Origin: Populus alba
Lineage: Eukaryota; Streptophyta; Magnoliopsida; Malpighiales; Salicaceae
Assembly: GCF_005239225.2 (NCBI RefSeq)
Contig: NC_133301.1
Span: 10,230,318-10,294,317, forward strand
Direction: 5' to 3'
Length of the DNA: 64,000 nucleotides
A program made the position numbers and the translations under genes. Under the pieces are notes generated by a model, which did no database searches, had not been told where the DNA came from, and saw only the letters and a program-made list of their open reading frames with translations. Shown here piece by piece: positions 36,694-48,800 of the stretch (the first letter of the stretch is position 1; the number at the start of each line of letters is the position of its first letter).

Positions 36694-38667
36694 ACAGCAG
36701 TATTCCCGGTCTTTCTTTTTCTTTTCTTTTTTAGCTTTTTTTTTTTCTTCATTTTTTCTTTGTTTTTTTTTATATGGATATTTTTTTAAATTTGTTTTTG
36801 TTAATGTTAAATTTTTTTGTATTTCAAACTTTTATAACACGTATTCCGGATTTAACGGGTTAACTCAAAATTTTTTTTTTATGGTTTTTTTTAATTAATT
36901 TTTTTGTTTAATTAATTATGGGTTAACCCAATTAATTTAGATTTTTTTTTACTTTTTGCTTTTCTTTTTCTTCATTTTTTATTAGTTTTTTTTTAATGGA
37001 TATTTTTTTAAAAAAAAATTTTGTTAATGTTAAATTTTTTTCTATCTCAAACTTTTATAACACGCATTTCAAGTTTAACGGGTTAACTTAAATTTTTTTT
37101 TTCTGGTTTTTCTTTTTAATTAATTTTTTTATTTTCACAGTAAAACACTGATTTCTTAGGTGTTTTTTTTTTTTTTAAGTTATCTTTTTTTTTAGCTTTT
37201 TTTTTTATGTTTTTCGGGATTTTTTTTTGCTTCTTCCTTTGTTGTTTTTTTTTTAACAAAATTTTTTTGTTTAATTTAGTTTATTAATGTTTAATTTTTT
37301 TATTTAGTTGTCATATTTTTATGACACATTTACCGGATTTAACGGGTTAACTTGGTTTGACAAGTTAAAATAGAATTTTTTTTTTTTGCTTTTTATTCTT
37401 TTTAATTAATTTTTTTTCGTTTAGTTTAGTTTATTAATGTTAAATTTCTTTGTATTTAGTTATTAAACTTTCATGACACATATCCCGAGTTTCACAGGTT
37501 AACCTGGTTTTACGGGTGAACCCAATTAATTCTGGGTTGACCCGTCAATTTTTTTTATTATTATTTTCATAAATGTTTTTGTTTAATTTAGTTTGTTAAT
37601 GTTAATTTTTTTTTTATTTAGTTATGAGATTTTCATGACACAAATCCTGGGTTTAACGGGTTAGCATTGTTTGACGATGTAACCCGGATTTTTTTTTCTT
37701 TTTAATTAAGTAATTTTTGTTTTGTTTAGTTTGTTAATGTTCACTTTTTTTTATTTAGTTACCAGACATTCATGACACGGATCCCGGGTTAACTTGGTTT
37801 GACAAGTTAACCTGAAATTTTTTTTTTTTCTTTTTTAATTTTTTTTTGTTTAGTTTAGTTTTTTAATGTTAAATTTCTTTATATTTAGTTTTTTTTTTTC
37901 TTCTTAAAGGTTTTTTTTTTCTTTTCTTTTCTTTTTAATTAATTTTTTTAATTAATTTAGTTTATTAATATTAAATTTTTTTTCTAAGTAGTTTTCGGCT
38001 GATGTCTTTAGTGTTTTTTGTTTTTTTTATGCCTTTAACTGTGGACTGCACAATGCAGTTAACAGTGAAAAGGCTGATGCCTTTTTTTTTTTTAATTAAT
38101 TTTTTTCATTTAATTTAAATTGTTAATGTTAAATTTTTTTCTATTTAGTTATCAAACTTTCATTACACGGATTCCGGGTTTGACATGTTAACCTGGTTTG
38201 ACGAGTTAGCCCAGTTAATTCTGGGTTAACCCATTAATTTTTTTTTTTTTTTAATTATCAAACTTTTATGATGCGAATTCAAGGTATGATGGGTTAACCT
38301 GGTTTGAAGGGTTAACCCCGTTAATTCATATTTTTTTTCTTTTTTCTCATTAGTTTTTTTCTTCATGTTGGTTTTTTTTTTAACTAATCTATTTAATTAT
38401 CACATTTTTATGACACGACCTTGCAGCCAGACCCACGTCTAATGCTATTAGATCTGGTATTGTAGTTCAAACACTTTTATGCTAAGGGTTAACCCAAGTT
38501 TAATGTTATTATTAATATTATAAACATTACTCTTGGATCAGGCGATGTAACCAAAACTGAGACTCTTGAGTATAACTTTACAAAAAAACCTAACACTTTT
38601 AGATCTTGGCTATTTTTTAAATGCAAAAAATAATTGACCCGCGGCATCGCGCGGGGCATGTAACTAG
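36643..38667 (+). mobile_element. Helitron-like non-autonomous element, copy 2 (plus orientation)
   Basis: It begins with TC after A (36642) and ends with a GC hairpin (CCCGCG, loop, CGCGGG), CATGTAA and CTAG at 38664-38667, followed by T. This fits Helitron insertion between A and T. Its last 270 bases match copy 1 in reverse complement. The body repeats the block TTAATGTTAAATTT, ATTTAGTTATCA, TTTCATGACACG and GGGTTAACCTGGTTTGACG about eight times (for example near 36830, 37070, 37320, 37450, 37640, 37760, 38160 and 38270). No RepHel frame is present, so mobility would depend on an autonomous relative. Confidence 0.6.
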
Positions 38668-38734
38668 TAATATTCTAAAAGCCATGGGAAATTACTATAG
38701 CTTCCCCATGCCTTTTACATATTAATGTTTAATT

Positions 38735-39690
38735 ATATACACAGTGAAACATTTTACTATTTTTTTTTCTTTTTTTTATGTTTTTATGGTTTTTTTTTTG
38801 TTTTTTTTCTTTGTGTTTTTTTCTTTTATTTTATTTTATTTAGTTTGTTAATGTGAAAAAACAATTTTATTTAGTTATCAGATTTTGATGACATGGATCT
38901 TGAGTTTGACGGATTAATCTGATTTAACGAGTTAACCTGATTTTTTTTTTCTTTTTAATCAATTTTTTTCGTTTAGTTTAGTTTGCTAATTTTTTTTTGT
39001 TTAACCCATCAATTTTTTTTTCTATTTAGTTATCAAAGTTTCTTAACGTGAATCACAGGTTTAGCGAGTTAGCCTAATTTGACTGGTTAACTCAATTGAT
39101 TCAGATTTTTTTCTTTTCCTCATCAGTAACAGGCTTATGTCTTTTATTTGTTTTTTGTTTTTTTTAATTAATTTTTTTTCCGTTTAGTTTAGGTTGTTAA
39201 TGTTCAATTTTTTTCTATTTAGTTATCAGACTTTCATGACACGGATCCCGGGTTTGACAGGTAACCTGGTTTGACGGGTTACCTATTTAATTATGGGTTA
39301 ACCCGTTAATTTTTTTTTTATTTAGTTATCAAACTTTCACGACACGAATCCAAGATTTGACAGGTTAACCTGATTTAAAAAGTTAACCCAATTAAATCAA
39401 TTTTTTTTTCTTTTTCTTCATTAATTTTTTTTCTTTCTATTGTTTTTTTTTAATTAATTTATTTAATTATCACACTTTTATAACACAAACTTATAGCTAA
39501 ATCCGCATCCAAGGCTATTGAATCTGGTATTGGAGCTAGACCTACTAGGTCATGCAAGTTTAATATTATTATGAATATTATTTTTGGATCAAGTGTTATA
39601 GCCAAACTCAAAACTTTTGGATATAATTTTATAAAAAAAGCCCAATATATTTAGATTTTAACTTTTTCTTAATAATTTTTATACAAAAAA
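38735..39690 (+). mobile_element. Truncated, diverged third Helitron-like copy
   Basis: It shows the same internal blocks and the same order as copy 2, ending with TTTATAACACAAACTTATAGC ... TTTTGGATCAAGTGTTATAGCC. That ending is homologous to 38400-38620 but clearly more diverged. It stops before the GC hairpin and CTAG end. Confidence 0.5.
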
Positions 39691-40349
39691 AAAAAAAATA
39701 ACCTCACTATAACAATTGCGGTCAGTGATTCGTTTCGAGCTTCGTCATTGCTTTGACATGCTCCAGCTGGCAACATGGCTGCCTTTGCGCGATAACATTA
39801 ATATGTAAAAATGTGGTTTACGATCATTAGTTGATATTTATATTAAAAAGTTTCATTTCACGTGCAGAGTTTATATCAAGTATTTTTTTTTTAATTTTTC
39901 AAGAGCATAAAAAGATAAATATAAGCTAGGAAGATTTTTTTTTTAATTTGAGTTGATTTTAATTTTTGAGATTATATATAGATTTATCATAATTTCTAAA
40001 ATATTTACTAGATGTTTTTGGTAAAATAGAATAAAAAATGAATTTTTAAGGTAAAAAATTCTTAAGTCCTGATTTTTCAATCATCACAATAAGTGAAATT
40101 TAGACAAAATCAAAAGACACATAATATGTCTCAGCAAATAACATGTTATCTAATTATTTTTATAAAAAAATTAAGATGAATGGCATGATGCAACAAAAAC
40201 AAATAAGGGCTAAGCATACAACCCTAGCAAAGCCTGATCTTTTGTTTTATTTTTTTTTAATTATTTTTTTTTTTGCATTTTTTATATTTTAATTAATATC
40301 ACTTCTTGAGCCTCTTTTAAATATATATTTTTGTTATTTTATATGTATT
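39691..40349. other. Gene-free AT-rich spacer
   Basis: A short GC-richer patch at 39718-39790 (CGGTCAGTGATTCG ... CTTTGCGCGA) is the only compositional feature; nothing is recognised. Confidence 0.35.
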
Positions 40350-40850
40350 TAATTTTTGAAGAGATTTTTCTTATTCATCTATAATTGTGTTTATAAATTT
40401 TGTGTATAGATAAACTTTATTTTTTAATTAAATTCTTTTTTTTATTATTTTCATATAATATTTTTAATATGTTCAACCTTGATTTGCTTTTCCTTTTTGC
40501 TTAACTTAAGAAATTTAATGTGTATATGTCTATTTCTATTATTTTTTAATTGAATAAAAAAATTATTTTAATAAATAAATTTAGCAAACACAACCAGGTA
40601 AATGTTATATCTTGTGAGATAAACTATCTTAATTTACATATGTCTCTAGGTTTTTTCAGTTGTATTTTAGTTATCACTTATGATCTTTTTTCATTTATTA
40701 ACACACATAACTGTTAATTTATATTAATTACAAATATGTATAAACTTTTTAAATTTATTGAAAAACACGTCTAAAAAGCCCATGTATATAATTGTTTTTG
40801 TTGAAAAAAACATACGTCCCACAACGAAGCACAAATCACATAACTAGTAC
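40350..40850. repeat. Dispersed repeat family B, copy 2
   Basis: Homologous in phrase order to 23880-24320 and same orientation. It runs into the tandem unit that begins at 40708. Confidence 0.45.
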
Positions 40851-41105
40851 AGTATTAAAATGTGAGTATCGATTCAAATAGTTTTGTCTGAATAAAAAAA
40901 AACCAATAACTGTTAATTTATATTAACTACAAATATGTATAATTTTTTAAATTTCTAGAAAAACACGTCTAAAAAACCCATGTATATAATTGTTTTTGTT
41001 GAAAAAAAAAAACATATAGACCACGACAAAGCACGGATCACATAACTAGTCCAGCATTAAAATGTGAGTATGAATTCAAATAGTTTTGTTTGAGTATAAA
41101 AACCA
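40708..41105 (+). repeat. Tandem duplication (about 207 bp) of a Helitron-like 3' end
   Basis: Two units start at about 40708 and 40915 with AACTGTTAATTTATATTAA. Each contains ACACGTCTAAAAA, ATAATTGTTTTTGTTGAAAAA, and an end GAAGCACAAATCACATAACTAGT or AAAGCACGGATCACATAACTAGT. The CTAGT with a weak GCAC-containing stem before it is Helitron-like. Confidence 0.5.
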
Positions 41106-41424
41106 ACAAATCAAATTTTATTTTTAAAATTTTAATTTTAAATTGAACCAAGCTAAATTAAAGAACCAAACCAACTGGTTTAATTCAGTCTAATTTAATT
41201 TAATTTTTGTTAAATTTGAATAAGTTCAAATGGACAAAAAAATGGACCATTTTCATCAAATTTTTTATTTTTTAAGACAAAAAATGGGTTGTTTGGGTTT
41301 GATATACATGTTAGAATTAATTTTTTTTAGTTGGATTTTTTTTTTAATTTCTAGAATTTGAAGCTAAAATCAAATCGAACTAGGTTTTTTCTTAAAAAAA
41401 TTACAATCGGCTTTTTACTTGGGC

Positions 41425-42350
41425 TCCGTTTGTTTGCTGGAAAGTAGTTTCCTTTTGTAAAGTGAATTCCGAGAAAGTATTTTTCGATGTTTGGTAGTGT
41501 AATGGAAAATGAGTTGGAAAACACTTTCTAGTGTTTGGTTATGTCATGGAAAATGAGCTGGAAAATAACTTATTAATATTTTATTTTTCTCAAGTTTATT
41601 AAAATAATGAGGAACAAATCTTACAAATTAAAAAGTTGAATGAGAATGAAATTGAAAAAAAATATAATTTCATAAATTATCTCAAATAAAATAAATAATA
41701 ATCAAAATAATAGAGATCAAATCTAAAAAATAAAAAAAATAAAAGATGAAATTAAAACAATAATAATCAATATAAAAAATTTCAATAAAAATATGATAAG
41801 GAAAAAACAAATAGCAATTATAAAAATAAGGACCAAAGTTAATATAAAAATAAAATTTTAAGAGATGAAATTGAAAAATAAATATTCAAAACAAAAATAT
41901 ATATATATAGCAATCAAAAGTTTGAGAATCAAATTGATATAATCAACAAATAATTATATTTTTAAATTTTTCACAACTTCCGGAAAGTGTTTTCCCACCA
42001 AATTTTTTTAGGAAAACACTTTCCTGAAAACCAATCCAAATTTTCCTTTTACTGGAAAGTGTTTTTTATTGACCAACTTTCCTACTAGCAAACAAAGACA
42101 AGAAAGTTTGGAAAATGATTTCCCAGAAACCACTTTTCGAAAAACAAACACAACTAAAGGGAAAACACTTTCCTGAAAACCAAGTTAAATTTTTCTTTGA
42201 CTGAAATTGACTGGAAAATGTTTTCCGTTGATGAGAAAGTATTTTCCGTTGACTGGAAAGTGTTTTCCGTTGATCAACTTTTTTAATGACAAACAAACAC
42301 AGAAAAGTTTGGAAAATAGTTTTTCAGAAACTACTTTCCGAGAAACAAAC
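41425..42350 (+). mobile_element. Inverted-repeat element of the GGAAAGTGTTTTCC family, copy B
   Basis: The left edge (CGTTTGTTTGCTGGAAAGTAG...) and right edge (GGAAAATGATTTCCCAGAAACCACTTTTCG...AACAAACAC) are imperfect inverted repeats built from GGAAAGTGTTTTCC-like units. The A/T body is the reverse complement of 6250-6720. The right edge has an extra round of the units between 42130 and 42350. Confidence 0.5.
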
Positions 42351-42458
42351 ATGGCTGATTGTGTTTTTAATTAATTCTGAGTTGTTTGTTAAAGACATTC
42401 ATAAGAAGAGAGATACATAAAGAAATAATTTTCGGACAGGTAAAAAGTTTCTTATCTG

Positions 42459-42660
42459 TTTTTTTTTTTTTTGATTTACGTGGCTATCCGGGCCAGCTTG
42501 CGCGCACCATGACTAATCCCACGGTTCACTGAATATCCTCCAAACCCAGTGAGCATGTAAGGTACCGCGGGTGTGACAGGCGTGCACGGTGAGGTTTGAA
42601 CCCAGGATGCAGAGAAATGGAACAAGTCCCTTCAACCGCTGGGCCAAAACCTCAAGTGCA
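42459..42660 (-). mobile_element. tRNA-derived SINE
   Basis: On the minus strand the element starts with GCACTTGAGGTTT, has a polymerase III box A (TGGCCCAGCGG, 42636-42646) and box B (GGGTTCAAACC, 42593-42603) at tRNA-like spacing, and ends in a poly(A) run (T-run 42459-42472). Flanks TTTCTTATCTG (42448-42458) and TTTCTATTTG (42661-42670) look like an imperfect target-site duplication. The body is GC-rich against its surroundings. It resembles SINEs I recall from Salicaceae; the exact family is not assigned. Confidence 0.85.
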
Positions 42661-42670
42661 TTTCTATTTG

Positions 42671-43110
42671 TTTTAATAAAACTATATATGTATATGTGTG
42701 TGTATTATGTTTATTTATTTATTATTAAATTAACATTAATAGATATAATTTAATCATCATAATGATAAATTTCTCCGTAGCATAGCAGAGGAAAGGACCA
42801 CTTGAAAGAGGGTGGGTGATGATGAGTGAACGTGGGTGGCGCTCTCAATCTTCTGTTGCGGGCTCTTTCTTGTTCACACTGAAGGCAGTCGTAGCTGATG
42901 AGCGGCACAAACTTGAATGAATGATTGCCCTGCTTCCTGGATCGATACACGCCCGCCCATAAACACAACCCCTTTCCTCTCTCCCTTTTCTTCTAGCTTT
43001 TGGTATTTGCAGAACTAAAACATTCCTAGCTGGACGACAAGCATAGTAATTCATTCATTAATGATAAGGTTAGGTAATTCATGCTCAGGTGATGATTTAT
43101 CCTACGGGGC
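42671..43110. other. Gene-free region with a GC-richer patch
   Basis: Bases 42780-43060 are less A/T-rich and carry two overlapping minus-strand frames of about 70 codons. Neither shows a recognisable motif. This could be a decayed gene edge or promoter fragment. Confidence 0.3.
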
Positions 43111-43790
43111 TGCTTCGCCCATTCGGGGTAGCCACGCAATCTGTATTTTATGATTTTTTATTTAAAAATATTTTAAAAAAAAACTATTGGACCGTTTTGA
43201 TTTGTTAGTATTAAAAATAAAAAAATTTATTTTTAAATAAAACATATTTTTAAAACATAACCACTACTCTATTTTTAAATACCACTTTATAATTATCTTC
43301 TCCCTCCACTGCATCACTCAGTATTTGGCAACAGGAGTAGAGAAGCATGCTCTTTTTTGTGCTATCAAGACAGAAAATTCTTTACATTTTTGTGTTTTAA
43401 AAATATTATAAAAAAAATTAAAATATTTTTTTATTTTAAATTAATATTTTTTGCTTCGGCCATTAGGGTTGCAATGCAATTTGTATTTTATGATTTTTTT
43501 ATTTAAAATTATTTTTAATAAAGAAATTATTAAACCGTTTTGATTTGTTGTTATTAAAAATAAAAAATATATATTTTTAAATAAAAAATAAAATAATCCC
43601 ACATTTTCAAATACCTCTTTATAATCATCTTCTCCCTCCTCTACATCACTCAAGATTTGGCAACATGAGTAGAGAAGCACACTCGTTCTTGTGCTATCAA
43701 GAGGCATAAATAGTTTTTGGTTTTTGTGTTTTAAAAATATTTTTTAAAAAAAATTAATTTTTTTCTTTAAATTAAATATTTTTTAGTGTT
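43111..43790. repeat. 341-bp tandem duplication
   Basis: Two units begin with TGCTTCGCCCATTCGGGG (43111) and TGCTTCGGCCATTAGGGT (43452). They share TTGTATTTTATGATTTTTT, AAACCGTTTTGATTTGTT, ATAATYATCTTCTCCCTCC and GTAGAGAAGCA. The units are diverged and have no coding frame. Confidence 0.75.
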
Positions 43791-43970
43791 TTCAGATCAT
43801 TTCGATGTGCTGATATCAAATTTAAAAAAAAAAAAAAAAAACAAAACTTATTTTCATATATTTTCAAACAAAATATACTTTTAAAAAAATCACTACAATG
43901 CTACCACATATCATAAAAAGATATCAAAAACTCATTTCACCATTTTTTTTTTTATTTGTTTTAGTGGTAC

Positions 43971-44012
<42 letters not shown>

Positions 44013-45804
44013 TATCAGGCCCTCTAAAGTATAGAAATCAATTTTCTTTATACAAATTTTAAATAAATTACCCACATTCATGTTAGCATGATTGTTTGAG
44101 AGTGTGGTTGTGATCGTAGTTATTTTTCAAAGTGTTTTTTAATTATTAAAATGATATATTTTTATTTTTTAAGATTTATTTTTAATATTAATGCATCAAA
44201 ATAATCTGAAAATACCCATAAATTATTAATTTTATAACAAATAAAAAATAAAAATATTTTATTTTTTTGAAAAAAAAACTATTAAAACATATAAATAAAT
44301 AGATTTAATTTGTTTCTCTTTTCACAGTGGGAGAAGTAAAACTGCATCCATCCACCAAAAGATTTTACATGTTATTTTCGGGTGATAAATTAAGTGTGTG
44401 TGTATATATATATATATGAATGGAAAAAAAATTAAAATTAAAATAATATTAAAAGGTGATCTAATAGGAAAAATATAATTTTTTTTAATTTATGTGAATG
44501 TACGAGTCAGTTTGCACATATTTTAATTAATTTTACGATTCCTAGAATTAATAATCATATAAGTTTTCAGTGAAACTAAAATTTTTAATATGAAATTTAT
44601 GATTTTTAAAATATAAATATAATATCTGACCAATTATATTATATTTTTCAGAGTTAAAGGAAAAATGTAATTTTAGTCAAGGTGGTTAAGAATGTGTTTA
44701 AAATAGTGTATTTTAAAATTTTAATTTTAATTTTTTTTATCGTATTTTCAACAAAGAAATTGCTTAATAATCATTTAAGCGAAGCAAACTAGCCATCGAG
44801 TCATCTAGTGACTCTTTCCTATCAAGTGACAAAGCACCAAATGACAGGAAGAAGAATATATATATTTTTCCCCCTTTGGTGAATGCAATCCACAAGCAAA
44901 TTTTAATCGACAGCGCGTGTGACATGACCTGACCTGACCTGACCTCAAAAAAGCTGCCTCTATCCACACATGCACTGTTACGTCAAAATCGACGTCGTGT
45001 CATTCATTCATTCATTCATCACAACACCCCCTATCCTACGCGCTTTGCATATTCCCCCGCAATCCATCCCGGTTTATCGAGGCAGTTCTCACCTCATACT
45101 ATTCCTTCTCTGTCACTTTGATCCCTGTACTATAAATACATGCAATATGTCTCTTAAATCTCAATTTCTCTTACGATTCTTAGCATCCTTCCCATTTTCT
45201 TCCTCGAAATAGATTATGTTTACGTGTGAGCTACAAAAGAAATTAAGTTATTGTAGATTATGTTTTTAGAAAAACACCAAATAAAATGAAATTGGATAGA
45301 AGGATGCTCGTTGCCACGTAGATTAAGGGATCTAATTGAAATTTATTACTATATAAGGGCTAATATGAAGAATCTAGGAGAGTACATGGATGAAAACCCG
45401 ACATTAAATCCCCACTCTCCCTTCAATCAGAGAATGAGAAAACAACCCAAACCAAACACCTGAAGCGCATTACGCACCCTGCACCTTCTACTCTCATCCA
45501 GTTAAAATAAGCAGTCTAATCCCAGAAAAAAAAGTCACAATAAACCACTGACCGGAGATCACTCCTCAGAATCCATCCAGTTTTCTCCTTGTCTGCTAGC
45601 GTTTCCTTCTCCTTTTCTTATGACCACTCACTGCTCTACTACTTTCACTCCCTTCATTATTTTTATTTTTATTATTATATTACAATAAACAATAATAAAT
45701 TTATTTCCCGTAACGGTTCTTTCTCTTTCCTTTCTAGCTGATTCCAGATCGAGAATCAAAAAGATTGGAAAAAAAATCAGAAGCTGATTGATGAATCTTG
45801 AGTA
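43791..45804. other. Gene-free spacer and upstream region of the PP2C-kinase gene
   Basis: Contains a (TA)n tract at 43972-44010, a degenerate short repeat at about 44093-44290, and a small (TGACC)n repeat at 44923-44945. A TATA-like CTATATAAG at about 45351 lies roughly 450 bases before the start codon. The 45380-45804 segment is C/T-rich and is probably the 5' leader. A five-codon upstream frame sits at 45791-45805. Confidence 0.45.
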
Positions 45805-45805
45805 A
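45791..45805 (+). promoter_or_regulatory. Minimal upstream ORF overlapping the main start codon
   Basis: ATG AAT CTT GAG TAA ends so that the last base of its stop is the first base of the main ATG (TAATG). If transcribed, every ribosome scanning from the cap meets this frame first. Confidence 0.6.
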
Positions 45806-48800
45806 TGGGCTGCGTCTACTCGCGATCCTGTATCGGCGAGGTCTGCATACCGAAAGACCTAAAAGCAAAAAACCAAAACCACCAAGAAACCACTCAGAAA
45901 GCTGGAGAGATTCCAGTCTTCTCTCCTGCTGCATCATCTTCATCACACGAATCCGAAACTCGTGACCACATCAACCAATTTAGCAACCATGAGTTAGGAA
46001 TTACCAGACTCTCACGTGTCTCTTCGCAGTTCCTCCCTCCTGACGGATCTAGAACCGTCAAAATCCCATCAGCAAACTACGAATTGAAATACTCCTACCT
46101 CTCGCAGCGAGGGTATTATCCTGACGCCTTAGATAAAGCGAATCAGGATAGTTTCTGTATCCACACTCCATTTGGTGCAAGTCTGGATGATCATTTCTTC
46201 GGCGTTTTTGACGGGCACGGGGAATTCGGTGCTCCATGTTCGCAGTTTGTTAAGCGGAAATTGTGCGAAAACCTGTTACGGAACGGGAAGTTCCGGGTGG
46301 ATGCTGTAGAAGCATGTCACTCTGCGTTTTTGAGCACTAATTCGCAGCTACACGCGGATAGTTTAGATGATACTATGAGTGGGACCACTGCTATAACTGT
46401 TTTAGTTAGAGGGAGGACGATTTATGTGGCGAATTCGGGTGATTCGCGTGCTGTTATAGCCGAGAAAAGAGGGAATGAGATAGTTGCAGTTGATTTGTCG
46501 ATTGATCAGACTCCATTTCGTGTTGATGAGCTTGAGAGAGTTAAGCTTTGTGGTGCCAGAGTGCTTACATTGGATCAGATTGAAGGGTTGAAAAATCCTC
46601 ATGTTCAGTGTTGGGGAAATGAAGAGGGCGATGATGATGGGGATCCGCCCAGATTGTGGGTCTCGAATGGGATGTATCCAGGGACTGCATTCACTAGGAG
46701 TATTGGGGATTCGATCGCCGAAAGTATTGGTGTTGTGCCTAATCCTGAGATTGTTGTTCTGGAACTTGGACCTCAGCATCCTTTCTTCGTGCTTGCTAGT
46801 GATGGAGTTTTTGAGTTTTTGTCTAGTCAAACTGTGGTTGACATGGTAATTTTCCTTTTCTTGTTGTGTTTTAAGAAATCTGATGCTGCAAAATCGATAC
46901 CGCTGCAGTTCCTTATTTCATATACAATTGCAGCTACTTATTCTGCTTATAAATCTCCAGGTTGCAAAATATAAAGATCCACGCGATGCCTGTGCTGCAA
47001 TTGTGGCTGAATCATATCGACTTTGGCTACAGTATGAAACTCGTACAGATGATATCACAGTGATAGTTGTGCATGTTAATGGTCTAACTGAAGTAGGTGG
47101 ACTTGTTGCTTACATCAATTCTCAAACTCTCTTTCTCCTACTCTTTGTTTCTGAACTCTTCAATTTTTTTTTCTTCTCATCTTTTTTCTTTTGTCAGAGT
47201 TCTGTTAGTCAATCTACAATAAGTCCAGGGGCTTTACGACCACCTGTTCCGCAAATTGTTGAGGTAACAGGATCAGAATCTCCTGCAAACTTTGGGTGGA
47301 ATGCAAGGAACCCTCGCGTGAGGCATGATTTGTCACGGGCACGCCTCCGTGCCATTGAGAGTTCACTTGAGAATGGGCAGCTCTGGGTTCCTCCATCTCC
47401 AGCCCATAGGAAAACTTGGGAAGAAGAAGTAAGTATTATTTAATACGTTATCCGCTCTTGCTTTTGAAGTGAACTTGTGTAAGAGAGAAGTGGCACTACA
47501 ATTTTCTTTGGGAGTTTTCACATGGAATATCCATGGGTGCTAAGTTGTTACTTATTCATATGCTACAGGCACACATTGAGAGAGCATTGCATGGTCATTT
47601 CCTCTTCCGAAAGCTTACTGATACTCAGTGTCATGTTCTATTGGATTGCATGCAAAGAGTTGAAGTTCTGCCGGGAGAAGAAGTTGTTAGACAGGTTAGT
47701 TTGTTCCTTGTTTCCTCTTTTAGTTTGGAGCAAAACTTTTACAGAGTTCTTTAGCTGACCGAATGAGCTGGAACTACCATAGAAGAATATATGATCACTG
47801 TAATGGATATTTTTTGGTGTAATGGAATGTTGGTCACCATTTCTTGACCATATCCTCCTTCCATTTCATTATATCACATGCTGTTGCATTCTATCAGACA
47901 TGCTATAAGATGCATGAATGTGTTAATCAAAGGAAGATATGAATCTGAAAGCATTTTCAGTACCTGGTTAGCATTGTAAAATTCGTGAACGAAGCTTTTA
48001 AATGGTCAACCTACTCCAGAAAACAATGCTTGAAACAGAGAGCTGCCTGCAGCCTTCCTGATATGTTTTTCTAGGACCAGACAATCGTAAATGGAGGAGG
48101 TAGTTGCTATTTGATACTGGCTGTATGTTTGCATGGTTGAACCTAAACAAACTACTAAATGCAAGAAGTACAGAATATCTTCTTGAGTGCCAGCCAATCT
48201 GGGTGGAGTTTTATTGTGATTGTAGAACTTTAATGATGGTCATGATTGGCAGGGTGGTGAAGGTGATTGCTTTTATGTTGTTGGCAGTGGAGAATTTGAG
48301 GTGTTGGCAACTCAGGTTTGCATTTCTATCTTCATTAAACTGTCTACTTATCTTTCTTTTTTGAGGAGTGAGGGCCATGGATTGGTTGCTGATCATACTA
48401 TGTGATGTCAGGAAGAGAAAGATGGAGCATTGCCTAGGGTTTTGCAGTCCTATACAGCAGAGAAGTTATCGTCTTTCGGAGAGCTGGCGTTGATGTGCGT
48501 TAAAATTCCAATTGCTTTTGTACTCATGCTCTATGATATTTCCATTGTTGCAAAACATTCTTTGATTTTTTTCATAAGCAGGAAAAAAATGGAATTCAAC
48601 TGAACAGGTTCCCGAGCAATTGATCTTTGTTTGCTTTGTGATTGTAAACTTGTAAAACTATGTTTCAAATTGTTACAAACACTTGCATAATTGATTCAAT
48701 ACACTTTGTAACCTAAACTCTTTCCTAACTCTCCTTTATGCATGTGCATGATGTGATATTCTGTGAATTTGTTGTTACATTCCTAACGGATTAAAATGGT

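Noticed and set aside
42750..43054. Two 70-codon minus-strand frames
   Set aside because: They overlap each other in different frames and carry no motif.
44923..45020. (TGACC)n and (CATT)n short repeats considered as regulatory arrays
   Set aside because: They are only four or five units long and more than 780 bases from the nearest start codon, so simple-sequence slippage is the plainer explanation.
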